Position numbers and translations under genes: made by a program
Notes under the pieces: model-generated
What the model was told of the DNA's origin: nothing
Database searches by the model: none
What the model saw: only the letters and a program-made list of their open reading frames with translations
NCBI GenBank assembly: GCA_020086605.1
Contig: JACBWW010000003.1
Location: 56,849,813-56,913,812 of the forward strand
DNA from: Lanius collurio
Lineage: Eukaryota > Chordata > Aves > Passeriformes > Laniidae
Length of the DNA stretch: 64,000 bases
Direction of reading: 5' to 3'
Shown here: positions 1 to 12,330 of the stretch, piece by piece
Position numbering within the stretch: position 1 is the stretch's first letter
How the letters are laid out: each line of letters starts with the position of its first letter

Positions 1-3000
1 ACTAGATAATGAAAAAAAATACTTCTTTTTAGATTTTGAGTTTAGTACTTTGGATAAATTCCCTGCAACAATTTGTGGGGCCAAGCCTAAATTAGGCAGA
101 ATTCAAAGATTACTTAGACTTAACTTTTGGTCTGTAAGATTTTTCAATAACTTAGAAAATCTTCTCAATAGCAGCTGAAGGTTATAAAAGCAAAAGATGT
201 AACAAAAGCTATATTCTCTAGGGATGGCCCAGTACTTACAGGGTAAGTTTGTTGCAGTCAGCAAACAAACATGAAATTAAATCAACTGCAAGTGTTAATT
301 ACTTGCCTAGGTCTGCGAATGTCCTGAGAACAGTGAGAGAAAGCAAACTGGGAAAGAGATAACATATTCTCCTTTTTTATGATTATAATTAATAAACCAA
401 GGGGGAAAATAATAACATATGAAGAATGTTTTCTGCATAGACACATCTTCATGAACTTTGTCAAGCACTTACAGAAATACTGAGGGGGTGACACAGGACA
501 CAAAGCATCCACTGAGGCCCCTACTCCCCATAGTGTGCTGAGCACAAGGGTAAGAGCATTACAGAATAGCTTCAACAATGGGCTTCTCCCAGAAATGCAT
601 CAGCCATTACTCACTGGCAATCAGAAGCTTGTACTTTGTGCTCTAGAATGTTCCCTATTTTGGTTCTCATGCATTTGTGATACCAAGCTATCAGGAACGA
701 GAGGGTTCAAAAAATACAGTTCTGAGATCCCTCAAGATGTAGTACTTCAGGGCATACTTCTCCTGGAGAGGAAAAAAGAAGTAGAGAAAATCTTGGGAGG
801 TTGATTTGGCTGCCTTCCTGGAGGCAAGTCAGCTGCCACACTTTTGTTGTTACTCAACTGATACTCCAGCAAGGTTTATATTTATTGTGAATACGTGAAG
901 CAGATGAAGGCAATGACTCTTGAACAGAAGCAAAAAGATGGTCTTGTCATTCAGATAGCTCTGAAACACAAGACTTGTTAGCAGCATTTTTTTGATTATG
1001 CAATTTTTAAATTATTTTCTTCTTCATTAAAAAAATCCAAGGGACAATAGAGCCAGGAAGACAATGGACACAATGAACACATATGTGTAAGCATTTTATA
1101 AGAAAGAAAAACCACACAGCTCTGGAAAGACATTTGTTGAACATTTTCCTTCACAGATTTTAGAGGGCCAGCAAAGCAAAACATTGAAGGTTTACACTAG
1201 TGAAGGCCAGAGTTTCCTTAGCCCTTTAGTCCTGGTCAGCTTGGTGCTCAACTTGACATTCATGTTTATTCTATAGTTTTATCTGAACAATAAAACCATA
1301 GAAGATAGAGTCTAAGCTTTTCATGGCAGAGACTGACTTTGCTTTATATAGAAACTACCAAATTAGATATTATTGCAACAGCAATAGTAGTTTTGACATA
1401 GCATGTGCCAATTTGCTTTCCCAAAATCATGACATTTTCAGAAGTTCTATACAAGTTCAAAACAAATTCTAGCAGATATTTTAATTCACTTCAGATTTTG
1501 ACCCTTTAGGCTTTACTCTAATCATATTTTCTAGCTTTATGTGATAATTTCAAGAACAATAAATTGGGTTTCTTTCACTTTATTTTATGACTGACAGCTA
1601 TGATTCTTACTGCATTTACAAGACTCCAGGATCTAGGCTCTTAAGCAAAATGACAATATATCATCATGAAACAGAAAACACTGGTACCTTGTGTTGGGAC
1701 AGCAGAAGGTGACAACTCCTCACCTTCAAATGAGTATATATAAATGTACATTGCAAAGAGGAAGTGTTAACTGCTTCTAAATACCAAGACGAGTTCAATG
1801 CTGTGATTTTGTGTCAGCCTTAAAGGCAAGATCCACTCACTACTGTGTATAACATTTAATCAAGTACAAGTGGTTTTGTGCTATTCCTTCTTCCTAGTTC
1901 TCTGTCTCTTCCTTTTATGCCTTGGGGATACTTCTCTCCTCTGCAAGAATATTAAAGTAAATATATATTCTCCAATTTCAGAGAGCAGTAATTACAGAAT
2001 AGAGAGATCAAATTTCCACAGCTTGTGATTTTCATTACTTCATCCCTTGCTCAGTGATGTGAGCAGACAAGCTCCAAAAAACAGCTGAAGCCTGGTGTGG
2101 AGGACTGATTTTACCATGAGAAGAGGAGGGGGGATTAAGTGGGGTGTAAAGGGCTTGAGAACAGATTCAGATGCACAGAAGAGGTGGGGAGAGGCAGAAG
2201 GAGTGATACTGCAGAGGGGGGGTAATTTTTTACATAAAACTCAGAGAATTAACTTCTCTTTTGATCACCAGGCCCTTAGAAAGCCCAGTTAAACTGGTTG
2301 TAGGAGAGAAAATTGGTGGTGAAACAGCCCCCTCCCTTTTCCCTTTTGGGGTAGTGTAGGGTGTCTTCTGTTCCCAAATGTGACAGTGTTATTTCTCAAA
2401 CCTCACCAAACTGGGACCAGCAGCTTTTTGGATACATGCATTTGAAAATGAACAGAAATAAAAAGACAATAGTCACCCATCTGTGTGCTCCTGAAAACCC
2501 AGAGCCCTCACTCTTCCTTTTGAATTCAGCAGGATTAGAGGTTTCCATACATTTCCATGTGGTCATCTCTAAGGATCAGATGGGATTAGATGGTGAGGAG
2601 ACATTTAAACCCTTGGTTCCTTCATTCCCATTGACACCGTGGAGTGATCCCAATAGATCTCTGCTTGCTTCAAGGTGTTCCCCACTTTCTCTCTGAAAGT
2701 GTGAAGATGGTGCACACAGGAGAGTTGCTGTAGGAAGATGAGCCTAACTGTGAGCATGTTCCTCTGTGGTCTCAATCTTCCCCACTCATTTGGAGATTCA
2801 AAAGAACAAAGTACCACACTGCAATTAACCTCCCAGAGACACTGAAAAGAAAGGCAATAGTTTTGAGGGTTCTCATCAAAATAAGTACAAAAAATAATTC
2901 AAGCTAGATGAAAACTCTCCATAGGGATTTTAATTGCATTTTAAATGCCTGGGAGTCCTCAGTTCTAGACCTTAAAGCCCCTTATTAGCAGGCACTGACA

Positions 3001-4245
3001 AGCAAAGGAAAAGGTAGAACAAAAAAACCATCTCAGACTGCAGCTTGATAAGTCCTTTAGTGCAGAGAAACCCAATGTTTGACAACAGAGTCCTTCAGGA
3101 GCAGCAGTCAAGGTGCTCTCCTGATGGAGGGTTTGAAAAATAAGGTATAATTTGCTGCAATCCCATGTAGGGCTACAAGATGCTCATCTGGACTTTGTAA
3201 TGAGCAGAGCTCACCTCCATCGAATTCCACTCCATGAAACACCAGTGGGCCCCATAGCACAACTGATGACCTCAAATGTCCTTGTCCCATCTTCCCTCAT
3301 ACTCCCCTTAAAGGAGGCTTCCTTCCCTTCATGCTGAGTTGGGTTTGTAAGCTGATGTGTTGGTTGGTCTGGCTGAAGCACAGTTTTCCTCCCTGATCTA
3401 CATTTGCATATGATAAGCAGGATGGAATTTGCCAGCATATCAGCTGGAGTTTGCAATTATAATTTGTCACTCTCTCCAGGTTCAGTTTTGCTCTTAAAAA
3501 TGTTCAGAGTTCACAGATGGAGAGAAAAAACCACAACTCTTTGCTTTATTCCTTAATCATAGAAAATCTCTGGCATCAGTTGTCCACACTGTATTTTGTT
3601 TAGGATTTTGGCCCATCAAGAATGAGTGTTAATGTGTGTATGTACAGTTACTGGTAAAGCTGACATCCACTGTGTCATGCAGGACTCTCATGTGTCTTGA
3701 AGTGCACATGAAGATCCATTTGACTGTTGCCTTACCTTGCTGGGAAGGTGTAAGGTGTCACCTTATCTGCATGTGTAAGATGTGCTCTCTTGGACAGAAA
3801 GTTGGATCCTAAGTTGTAGACAGCTCAAGGTACTGAGCTGCTGCTGGGCATCTGACACTTTAAAGAACCTTGTATTTAAGAGCCCTGTGGCAGAACACCA
3901 CCCTGTACCTCACTGCAAGTCCCACATGAAGCAATGTAGCAGACTCTGTGTCTTGGGATGCCGTTTGGTTCCTGCCCTGATACATCTTATCATCTCTTCA
4001 GTCATGCTGGTGTCTCTTGTAATGCAGTTACCTGGTGACTGGGATAGAGGAAAAAACCTATTTGAAATTTAAAGATTGACAGAACTAAGGGTCAAACTGA
4101 CATGAAAGCAGCAAGGGCTGGATTGAGCAGTGGAAGGAAGATGGGGCAGGATTACCTGAGCTGCTATCAGCAGCTGCAGTGCTAGGATGAATGTTACACC
4201 ATGGAGTCAGGTTCTAGCAGACTTGTCCTGCATAGTGACCTCCAC
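1..4245. other. Unique AT-rich non-coding sequence, no gene recognised
   Basis: I see no repeat family, RNA gene or convincing exon here. Open frames on both strands are short and have no recognisable domain. The stretch from about 2,095 to 2,230 is purine-rich (runs of gagg and gggg) without a tandem period. It is most simply intergenic or intronic avian DNA. Confidence 0.6.
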
Positions 4246-4562
4246 TCTTTAGGAAAGATGGGGACAAACTTTTTAGCAGGGCCTGTTGGGATAGGACAGG
4301 GGGGCAATAGTTCTAAATTGAAGGAGATAACTATTTAGTTTGGTTATAAGGAAGAAGTTTTATACCATGAGGATGGTAAAACACCAGCACGTGTTACCAG
4401 AGAGGTGGTAGATGCCTCATCCCTGGAAATATTCAAGGTCAGGTCAGACAAGGCTCCAAGCAGCCTGCTCTACAAGCAGTGTCCCTCTGCACATGGCAGG
4501 GGAGTGGATTAGTTGGTCTAAAATGTTTCTTTCCAACCCAAGCCATTCTAAGATTCTGTTTG
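4246..4562 (+). mobile_element. CR1 LINE 3' fragment, sense strand +
   Basis: This is a 5'-truncated chicken-repeat-1 (CR1) non-LTR retrotransposon end. The sequence follows the CR1 3' region in order: 'aggaaagatggggacaaac', then 'tttttagcagggcctgtt', a stretch around 'gtaccatgaggatggtaaaaca', 'gaggtggtagatgcctcatc', and the terminal 'ttccaacccaagccattcta'. The tail ends in the degenerate ATTCTATG-type repeat used by CR1 instead of poly(A). No reverse-transcriptase coding part remains, so the copy is dead. CR1 is the dominant LINE of birds and copies are typically truncated to a few hundred bases. Divergence looks moderate. The 5' boundary is approximate. Confidence 0.88.
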
Positions 4563-4904
4563 AGAGACATAAATAGGGGGAGTGGTCGTGGATTAATGTT
4601 TCAGGCTGTGATTTCTCTAGCATTTTATTTAAATACATCAACCTTCCTTAGTTTCACCTCCATAGCTGCTAAACTCTCACTGATTTAGGAGGATCACCAG
4701 CTTCAAAGAGGAGAGATAAATTGGGTACAACGGTGTCATCATTTAAAGATCTTTTAAAATTCTTACAAATCTTTACAAACCAAGTCTTTGCCTATCCTTT
4801 CCAAACAGAGGGGGAGGTAAAGAAACAGAAAAGGGACCTAAGCAGGGAAGTCCTGCTCCTCTTTCCCTTCTGTGAAGGAGGGAAGCTGGGGAGGGCTGAC
4901 CGGG
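4563..4904. other. Unique spacer between CR1 and CpG island
   Basis: No repeat or gene is recognised. GC content rises toward 4,860, where the sequence grades into the CpG island. Just inside the island, at about 4,915, the plus strand has a good splice-donor-like site (ccg|gtgagc). Confidence 0.5.
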
Positions 4905-5445
4905 CACCAAGGCACCGGTGAGCTGGAGGGCACCGCCTCTCCACGCCGCTGCCCGGGGTGCTGCGGGGGCAGAGGGAGACAGCGGGGACAGCCCCCGCAG
5001 CCCCCAGCGGCGGATCGGCTCCTCTCCCTGCCCCGGAGCATCCTGCTGGGGCAGAGGGAGACAGCGGGGACAGCCCCCGCAGCCCCCAGCGGCGGATCGG
5101 CTCCTCTCCCTGCCCCGGAGCATCCCGCGGGGGCAGAGGGAGACAGCGGGGACAGCCCCCGCAGCCCCCAGCGGCGGATCGGCTCCTCTCCCTGCCCCGG
5201 AGCATCCCGCGGGGGCAGAGGGAGACAGCGGGGACAGCCCCCGCAGCCCCCAGCGGCGGATCGGCTCCTCTCCCTGCCCCGGAGCATCCCGCGGCCCCGG
5301 AGCAGGGCGGGGGCTGCGGCGGGCCCCGGGGAGACCGCTGGATGGCAGCATGTCCCCACCGGGGCCCGCCGGGCACCGCCCGCACGGCCGGGCGGCGGGA
5401 GGGCCTCTTAGTGCTCTCCTCCGCCAAACTCCTCCTTAAAAGCAG
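4905..5445. promoter_or_regulatory. CpG island
   Basis: This roughly 540-bp block is sharply GC-rich and full of CpG dinucleotides, in contrast to the CpG-depleted surroundings. Eight CpGs occur in each 82-bp unit of the internal array, and more lie in the right flank (5,294-5,400: cggcgggccccggggag, gcccgcacggccgggcggcg). CpG density of this kind in a bird genome usually marks an unmethylated promoter or a GC-rich minisatellite. A donor-like ccg|gtgagc at about 4,915 and an aag|gtaatc at about 5,455 on the plus strand would allow an untranslated first exon, but I see no TATA box and no downstream exon to join. A promoter role is therefore inference only. Confidence 0.5.
4966..5293. repeat. 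82-bp tandem repeat, four copies
   Basis: Copies begin at 4,966, 5,048, 5,130 and 5,212, each with 'ggggcagagggagacagcgg', giving an exact 82-bp period and four full units. The last two junctions carry the SacII-like 'cccgcggggg', while the first internal junction reads 'cctgctgggg', so copies 3 and 4 are more alike than 1 and 2. Each unit contains a perfect 6-bp stem with a 5-base loop (gcggggacagcccccgc), several G3-G5 runs on both strands, and eight CpGs. Because 82 is not a multiple of three, each strand reads through the array in shifting frames. This makes several long overlapping Pro/Gly/Ala/Arg-rich open frames that are artefacts of the repeat. No protein is called. Confidence 0.95.
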
Positions 5446-7399
5446 AATTAAAAGGTAATCACTCAAGTATTCAGTGTGAAATACCGCGAGACAACAGAGC
5501 CGGCGTGTGCAGCAGATCTTCGGTCGCTGCACCCCCGAAGCACTGGTGAGAGTCCCCTGCGGCTGCTTCCCCATCACTCGCAGCCCCTGATGTGGGGCTG
5601 GGTGAGGGGATCCTGACACACCAGCCCCTCAGGCACGAGAAAATGTGGGTTTTCTTCCAAACCATGCTATGAAGTCTTTTCTAACCTAAACAATTCTCTG
5701 CTATGGAGCAGAGAGACAGGGCTGCTAAAGAAACATGCCCTGCTTGCAGAAACCCAGTGGGCCCAAGTCTGCTTCTTATGCTTGGGGCAAGAGAGAAGAA
5801 AGAGGACAGACAGGCCTTTCTTTAACCTTTCTTCTTCCCCTTGCTCCTAGGCAGCCTGGGGCTGTCCAGATATTAGGGAAGCTTTGAGAAGAGATTAACC
5901 AGAGAAGTCTGGGTTGCAGTTGCAGCTTCCTCCACCTCCAGCCTTCCTCTAGGCTTTCCCAGCCAAAGTGGGGCAAAACTACCCAACATAAGCTCTGTTC
6001 TGGGTCATTTTGCTTTCTGCAGCAGGAGCACTGTTCTAGGCTAGACCTGCACTGGAACGTACTTGCTACTCTTCATCCCTTTCTTTTAGCTGTCACAGAT
6101 CTGTTCTGCTCACCACAACTCAGCCTGTCATCCCAGACCTAATACAAAACCTATTTTGTTGCAGGGAGAGAGCAGTAGCCAGCAGAATTTGGGTATATTT
6201 TCTCCTGACCCTGCCCTTTAGATAGGCATTGAGATGGCCAGCTTGTTCTTCCTCACCCATGCCCTTGCCACACCATATTCTTGAGATGTTTCTGTCCCCT
6301 CAGCAAGGTCACCTTATGTTGCCAAAGCTGCACAAAGGGGCTTTAGTGCAGTTTGAAAGTCAATCCAAATTATCCTGTAATTACTACTTGTGCTTATAAC
6401 AACATGAAGGAATGAACTCCTTTGCCCCTGGGCAGTAGTCCAGCCTGCCCTTGCTTCCTCATCTGCTCCCACCTTCCAGTCTATCAGAAGTGGCTGCCAA
6501 AAGCAGGCTCACACAGGAGCCATCCCAAATTTCCCCCTTGTACTCTGAGAGCTGGGGGGATGTGTCTTACAGCAGCTGCTTATATCCAAGGCATTAAACT
6601 TAATTAACTGCAGTCTCAGAGGGCAGAAGCTGGAGCAACGGATCACCCTATTCCCTGCTGTGTTGATATCCCACCATGGTCAAATATCTGATTTACATGG
6701 TTCCCTTTTCACTTCTTGCACAGACAGATGACCCATGACAGTGCTGAATGAGGAAATGACCATATGAATTCCTGTGTCTTGCATCATTCAGGTCAGATCT
6801 GATAGCCAGAGACATCCCTCTGGCTTTAAATTTGCACAGTGGTTTGGGATGTGAGGCTTAGTTAAAAGAGCTCTGAGGCCCTTGCACACCTTAACATTGG
6901 TCACTTGGTTTGTGCCTCCTGCCAGGAGAGCTGGAGTTGACAAAATTGACCACATATTGACCTGAATGAAATGGGATCTGTAACAGCACAGATGTAAAAG
7001 GCTGTCACATAACCTTCATCTCCAGCAATTGAATGCAGACCTCCTCTTAGAGGCAGAAGGCAGTGCTATCTGCTGTCAAATCACAGGGAAAAACTCACTG
7101 AAGGGGGAGTGACTGAGTGGGAAAAAAAGAAATAAATCCCTGCAGCACATGAACTCAAGGACTGGGGCCACATTGTTGAGATGGAGCAGACTGGATAGTC
7201 CACAATCACTGACCAGGTCCCGAAGCAGGAGGGAGGCAGGGGAAGAGAGAGGCTGTGCTGTAAGGGAAGGAGGAGGTGCCAGGAAGGAGCAGTATCTGGA
7301 GGAAGAGTATTTGGCTGTGTGAATCCCACTTTTGGCACATGAGTCTTGGCAGGTCTTTCAGGGGAGCTGAATGCTGCCTGTATATGACATATTTGAGTA

Positions 7400-7442
7400 C
7401 TCTAGTGAAAATCTTGGCTAGCTTGGCTCTAGTGAAAATCTT
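7400..7442. repeat. Short tandem duplication, 27-bp period
   Basis: The 16-mer ctctagtgaaaatctt occurs at 7,400 and again at 7,427, separated by ggctagcttgg. This gives about 1.6 copies of a 27-bp unit and looks like a simple replication-slippage duplication. Confidence 0.8.
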
Positions 7443-8998
7443 CCAGGGTGTGGTTCAAACACTCTTCTGTAAAAATACAGAAGCACTCAAAATTGCTTTA
7501 TCTGGATGCTCTGCAGTATCTTTTGCCCCAAAATGCCAGAAATACCCTTGAGGGACAGTGAAAACTGAAAGGAGAATATTGCAGCTTTTTAAAAAAATAC
7601 CAGCCCAGCTACAGTTTAGAGTGGCAGCTAAAATCTTACTTCTACACACACCCAGCAGTGTAAGGTGCCTGTGTGCTTATTATATAAAGCAGCTATAAGA
7701 TCATGGAAGAGTGAACAAACAAACAGAGGCAGCACGTTAAACTCCACAACTGCAAGCTCCAACACGTTCCCAGCCCAATGAGACAGCTTGCTGAACAAGG
7801 GATATTCAAAGTTTCAGTCTTCTCAGTACCCTTCTTGTAGCTGTTTCAAATGAAAGGCTTGCAATGGTTTTTTAGCCATGAGACATTTACTACTTGTGCA
7901 GGATTCCTCTCCCTCTTCCCTGACCCAGCATGGCTGTATGAAGTGGCAGGCTCAGCATTAGGAGGACCCTTTCTATTCTGTGGCTCTGCCCCACTCCTGC
8001 CAACTGAGTTGGCAGCATTAAAAATAGCTCTCCATGAAAGCTATAATAGGTAACACTTGGCATTTGCATCCCCATGTTTCCTTGCCATCAAAACTTCTAA
8101 AGTTTTCCTTAAAAGAGCCTGATAAAGTCTCCCATCTTAGGCATTGTGTTCCTAGGGGATGAATAACTGGAAATCAGAGCTGAGAGTTGCCTCAAGCCAG
8201 TATTACAATAGCAGGCAAGTTCAGAAACATTTAAAGACAGAGTCTGAGCAGATGAGAAATGGCTCTGGGTGTTTCTGTATGACTGCTAATATCAATAATC
8301 AATTACTGACTTGAATTCTTATGAGGTACTGTTTTAATTGGAGCACATTAGAGAGATGGCTTATGGTGACATTGTCACCCACTTTCTGTAATTCCCTGTA
8401 CACTCACCAATACCCAAGTTCAGCATCCCACAGGAGTGAAGCTCACAAGAATGTGCAACCACTCCTTCCTTTTAGGCACTCTTCAGATTTCTGAGTGAGA
8501 TTCTTTTCTAAGTGAGGATAAACTAATTTCTGAAGCCTTTAAATATTGTTTATGACTTCTCATTGCTTATCTCTTGAAAAAAATGCATTTCTGTATAAAG
8601 GCAGATTTTAGGTGACTTCCTAGGTGAAAATTGAGTCACACGCAGAGTTTTAGATGATCAGAGGTGGATAACAGCTGAGCAGAGGGTGTGTACTGCAATC
8701 TGTGAGTTGGATCCAAGGTGGAACCCAGGCATGTGCATCCTTAGGTGGTTGTGAGGCCAGGCTATTTGCCATTCCAGGGGTCAAATGCTTGAGCATTACA
8801 GAATGCAGTGACAAGGATGAGTGCAAGAGCTGAGCAGTGATTCCTACATCCTCTTCAGTTATTTTTGGTTTCTATGATTCTCTATTCTTTATGATAGTTT
8901 GCAAGATAAAGATTTTTCTGATGTTTCCAGTGGCGTCAGCTGAGCAAGGGGATAAATGGTGATTTAGAATGGAAAGCAGGCAAAAATCCAGTGCTAGC

Positions 8999-9015
8999 TT
9001 TTTTTTTTTTTTTTT
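8999..9015. repeat. Poly(T) homopolymer (17)
   Basis: An uninterrupted run of 17 T. On the minus strand it forms a poly-lysine stretch in a long open frame, which argues that the frame is not under coding constraint. Confidence 0.9.
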
Positions 9016-11394
9016 GTCCTTTTTGGAAGAGAAACAAAAAAACAAATTAGTGGCGTCAAAAATAACTACATCCTCTTGGAACCTCAGCTCACCATACTGA
9101 GTCAGATTCCCCCAGGTATAATACATTAAAGTATGTCCTGATTTGCTTATCACAACAAAGAATGAGTATGCACATGCCAGGGGTGGGGTGCTGAGTGGTG
9201 AAGGTTTCTTGCTATAGAATGGAAATTGAGAGTGAGTCTTGCAGCCAAAGGCCTCTCTCTTCTTCTCTCCAGCTGTTCCTGGTCTTGCAGGGTAGAAAAG
9301 TTCAAACAAGCCAGATGCTGTGCCAGTCACATTGTTCCCCTGACTCCTCTTAGTGTACATTGATATTTCTAGCTTGCATTGGATATAGGCTTGAGAGCTT
9401 TGTGGTGGAGCCTGACCTAACATGAGTAAAACAGCCTTGAAGTGCCCGGAGCTGTCATCTCCTTCTTTCCTGTAGTGTGAAATCCGTCCTGCTTGTGCCT
9501 GGCACACACTGATCTCGAGCCTTTGCTCTTCCCTGACACGGACTTGTTCTATAGTCACATACCTCCTTTTTTTTTTTGATTTCCTCTGCTTCTGCTCCTG
9601 TGTCTGGTCCTGGCAAAAGGACAGACCAGGCACAGAGCTGTGAACAGCTATTTGGGGAGAAACCCTGGGACAGAAACCTGTGCTCCCTTATCTCTGCTGG
9701 ATTTCTGCATGTGTGGTGCTTACACAGGCCATCCAATTCACTACAATGTGTGGGATAAGACTGTTACAACTTACCCTTTTCCATGTAATGGAATTTTACA
9801 GAATGAAATCCTGCTCCTCTCTGTAATGGTTCATGGAACACTGCTGTTTGCCATATAGTACAAGTGTCTCTGACATTTTTTTCTGATCACAGATAATCTG
9901 GGGAGTTGTTATAACATCCCCACTTTCTACTTCACCACTGGCCCAGCCTGGTAATTACAACACTACTGAGTGTCTCCTGGGTTTGGCAATAGGTGTCATG
10001 TGCTTGAGTGATGAGTAGCCCCAGCTGTTGCGTTTCATTTTATTTATTTAGCCTGAACTCATGTGAATTCAGTAACATCTAATCTACTGAGCACTGAATG
10101 AATCATGCAGAACAGTTTGTAAAAATCCTGGATACAGCTTCAGAGTACGCAAGCCATTTTCCTGGAAGAAGTTGTGTAGAATTTCATTAGCTGCGTGAAT
10201 CCGGTAGGAAGCTCTTCATGTGTGATACGTTGTTTCTCTGGGATTTTAAATGTGTTGTGAAAGTCTGCTGATGCAACACTCATCCTTCAGTTTGACATTA
10301 GAGAAAAAAAAGGAACTTATTTTTATCCTGAGTGGTTTTATTTGGAAAATATTATCAACTTATTACTCTTGTATAGCATCTTCAGCTGATTTTCTGTTGC
10401 TAAATACTTCTGTAAATATACTCTGACATCAAGGCTTATATATTTAGCTTTTGCAGGTTGTTACAGATGGCCTGAGAGGATCCTTTAGAGGAGAAAGGTG
10501 GCTCCTGGAAAAAATACCTCATCCTCCACATCATGAATTTGCCTTAATAGAGATGACAGAGAGTGAAGAACTAGACAACTGACCAGGATAATAAAAACTT
10601 TTCTATGGCTCAGGCAGAACACAATGTATTGGACAGTGGTCTGTTTCCTGAACTGTACTGTAGATGTTAAACAGTGACCACTTACACTAAAAGTAATTTG
10701 TTCATTTCTCCTGATGATTCAGGTTTCAGGACAGTTCTTTCTTTTAATTTTTGTGTAGCTCTGATTTATTATTTATTTATTTACTTTTGTGTAAAATCAC
10801 TCCTCAGAGATACCCCTTCTTTGTAAAAATATGAGAGGATGACTGAATATCTTCAATGTCTGCTTGTCAAACCTTTGCTTGGAAAGCCTGTCTTGATTTC
10901 AACACTTCCTAATGGTCAGAACCCAAGTAGAAAACACTCTTTTTTTTCATCTCCAGCAAGGTTACATCCCCCAAATCTGTAGGAAACCTAAGCTGCCTTT
11001 CAAATGGGAGCACTGACACAAATATCCTTTCCCCTTCTCTCCCTCTTAGGGACTTGCACCAAGTCCAGCTTGCCTGTTAGCAAAGCAGCATTTTTAAAAA
11101 CCAGTGTAATGTGACAATGTTTGCATTGGGTCATGGTGTTGATCCTTTTTTTGAATTGCTTCAAATGTTTAACCCTATGGAAATCTAGGCTGAAACAGTA
11201 TCCAGGACTATGTTGTTTTTGGGAAGCATTGTGCTTGGAATATTTCTTCCAATGAGAACCAGCACCTGTTTTAAAATCTATCCTTGTGACTTGCACCAAG
11301 TAGCTCAATAGCAAGTGCCAAATGCATGTATTTTTACCAATATTTTCCCAGAGAGACTGCTGAAAGACAGCAGTATATTTCACAAGGCAGGTAC

Positions 11395-12330
11395 TCTGCC
11401 AGGTACCGGGATGGGCTGCAAGGCAGGGACTGGGGGAACAAAGTTCCACCCACTGTAAGACAAGATCAGGTTTGTGACCACCTGAGAAACCCCTGTGGGA
11501 CCTGGCAAGACACTTGGTCCTAAGGGACGTGGCTGATGTAGTTCCCATAAATAATATATGAAGTGAAGTGACTGGAAAAGGGGAAGCACTGTACTTCATG
11601 AGGTTCAAGGCCAAATGCAGGGTCCTACCCATGAGTTGGGCAAATCCCTGTTGTCAGTACAGGCTGGGGGATGAAGGATTGAGAGCAGCCCTGTGAAGCA
11701 GGGCTTGGCAATGGTGATAGAAGAAAGGCTGGATATGAGCCAGCAGTGTGTGTTCCTGGCCCAGAATCCAACATGCCCTGGGTTGCATCAAAAGAAGTAT
11801 GAAGAGAGATCAAGGGATTCTTCCCCTGTACTCTGCTCTGGTGAGACCCACCTGGAGCACTGAATCTGACTCCTGAGTCCTTAGTGCAAGAAAGAAATGC
11901 AGGGAATCCAGAAGGCCACAAAAATGATGAGAAGTCTGAACACCTGTCCTGGCTGGAAAGGCGGAAAGAGTTGGGGTTGTTCAGCTTGGAGAAGAGAAGG
12001 CTTCAATAAGACCTTTTTGTGGCCTCTCAATCCTTAAGGGAGCTTGTAAGAAAGAGGGGGATGGACTTTTTAGCAGGGCCGGTTGTGATAGCTGGAGATA
12101 ATGGTTTTAAACTGAAAAAAGGATTGATTTAGACTAGATGTGAGAAAGAAATTATTTACTCTGAGGCACAGGTTGCCCAAAGGGAATGTAGATGCCCCAT
12201 CTCCAAGGTCAGCTTGGATGAGGCTCTGAGCAACCTGGTCTTGTGGAAGGGGTCCCTGTCCCTGGTAGGATGGTTTGACTAGATGAGTTTTAAAGGTCCC
12301 TTCCAGCCCAGACTGTTCTCTGATTCTACA
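11395..12330 (+). mobile_element. CR1 LINE, internally deleted, sense strand +
   Basis: Two separated parts of a CR1 element are fused. The left part (about 11,395-11,545) matches the ORF2 reverse-transcriptase region: 'gggggaacaaagttccaccc', then a stretch encoding a remnant of the CR1 'GP(D)…P(R)VL(R)…LADVV' motif around 11,498-11,542. It then jumps to the ORF2 C-terminal part (…cttcatgaggttcaaggccaa… at about 11,594) and continues through the CR1 3' region to the terminal tail ending 'ctgattctaca' at 12,330. Most of the polymerase domain between them is missing. Frameshifts and stops interrupt every frame, so it is a fossil. Retained motifs include 'ttcagcttggagaagagaag' and 'actttttagcagggccggtt'. 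Confidence 0.88.

Larger units (their letters stand above)
5446..11394. other. Unique sequence with minor repeats, no gene recognised
   Basis: This stretch holds a 27-bp partial tandem duplication (7,400-7,442), a T17 run (8,999-9,015) and no recognised transposon. A long minus-strand open frame (9,633 to 8,872) has no ATG until 9,423, runs through homopolymer tracts and matches nothing I know. A small cluster of CpGs lies at about 10,147-10,232 in otherwise CpG-poor DNA. At 5,670-5,705 there is a weak resemblance to a CR1 3' tail, too short to call. Confidence 0.5.

Noticed and set aside
4773..5619. Several overlapping Pro/Gly/Ala/Arg-rich open frames on both strands across the CpG island
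   Set aside because: They are produced by the 82-bp tandem repeat. The unit is not a multiple of three, so the same peptide motif appears in shifted order in every frame; there is no start context or homology.
5670..5705. Short similarity to a CR1 3' tail (gtcttttctaacctaaacaa)
   Set aside because: Too short and degenerate, with no CR1 body upstream.
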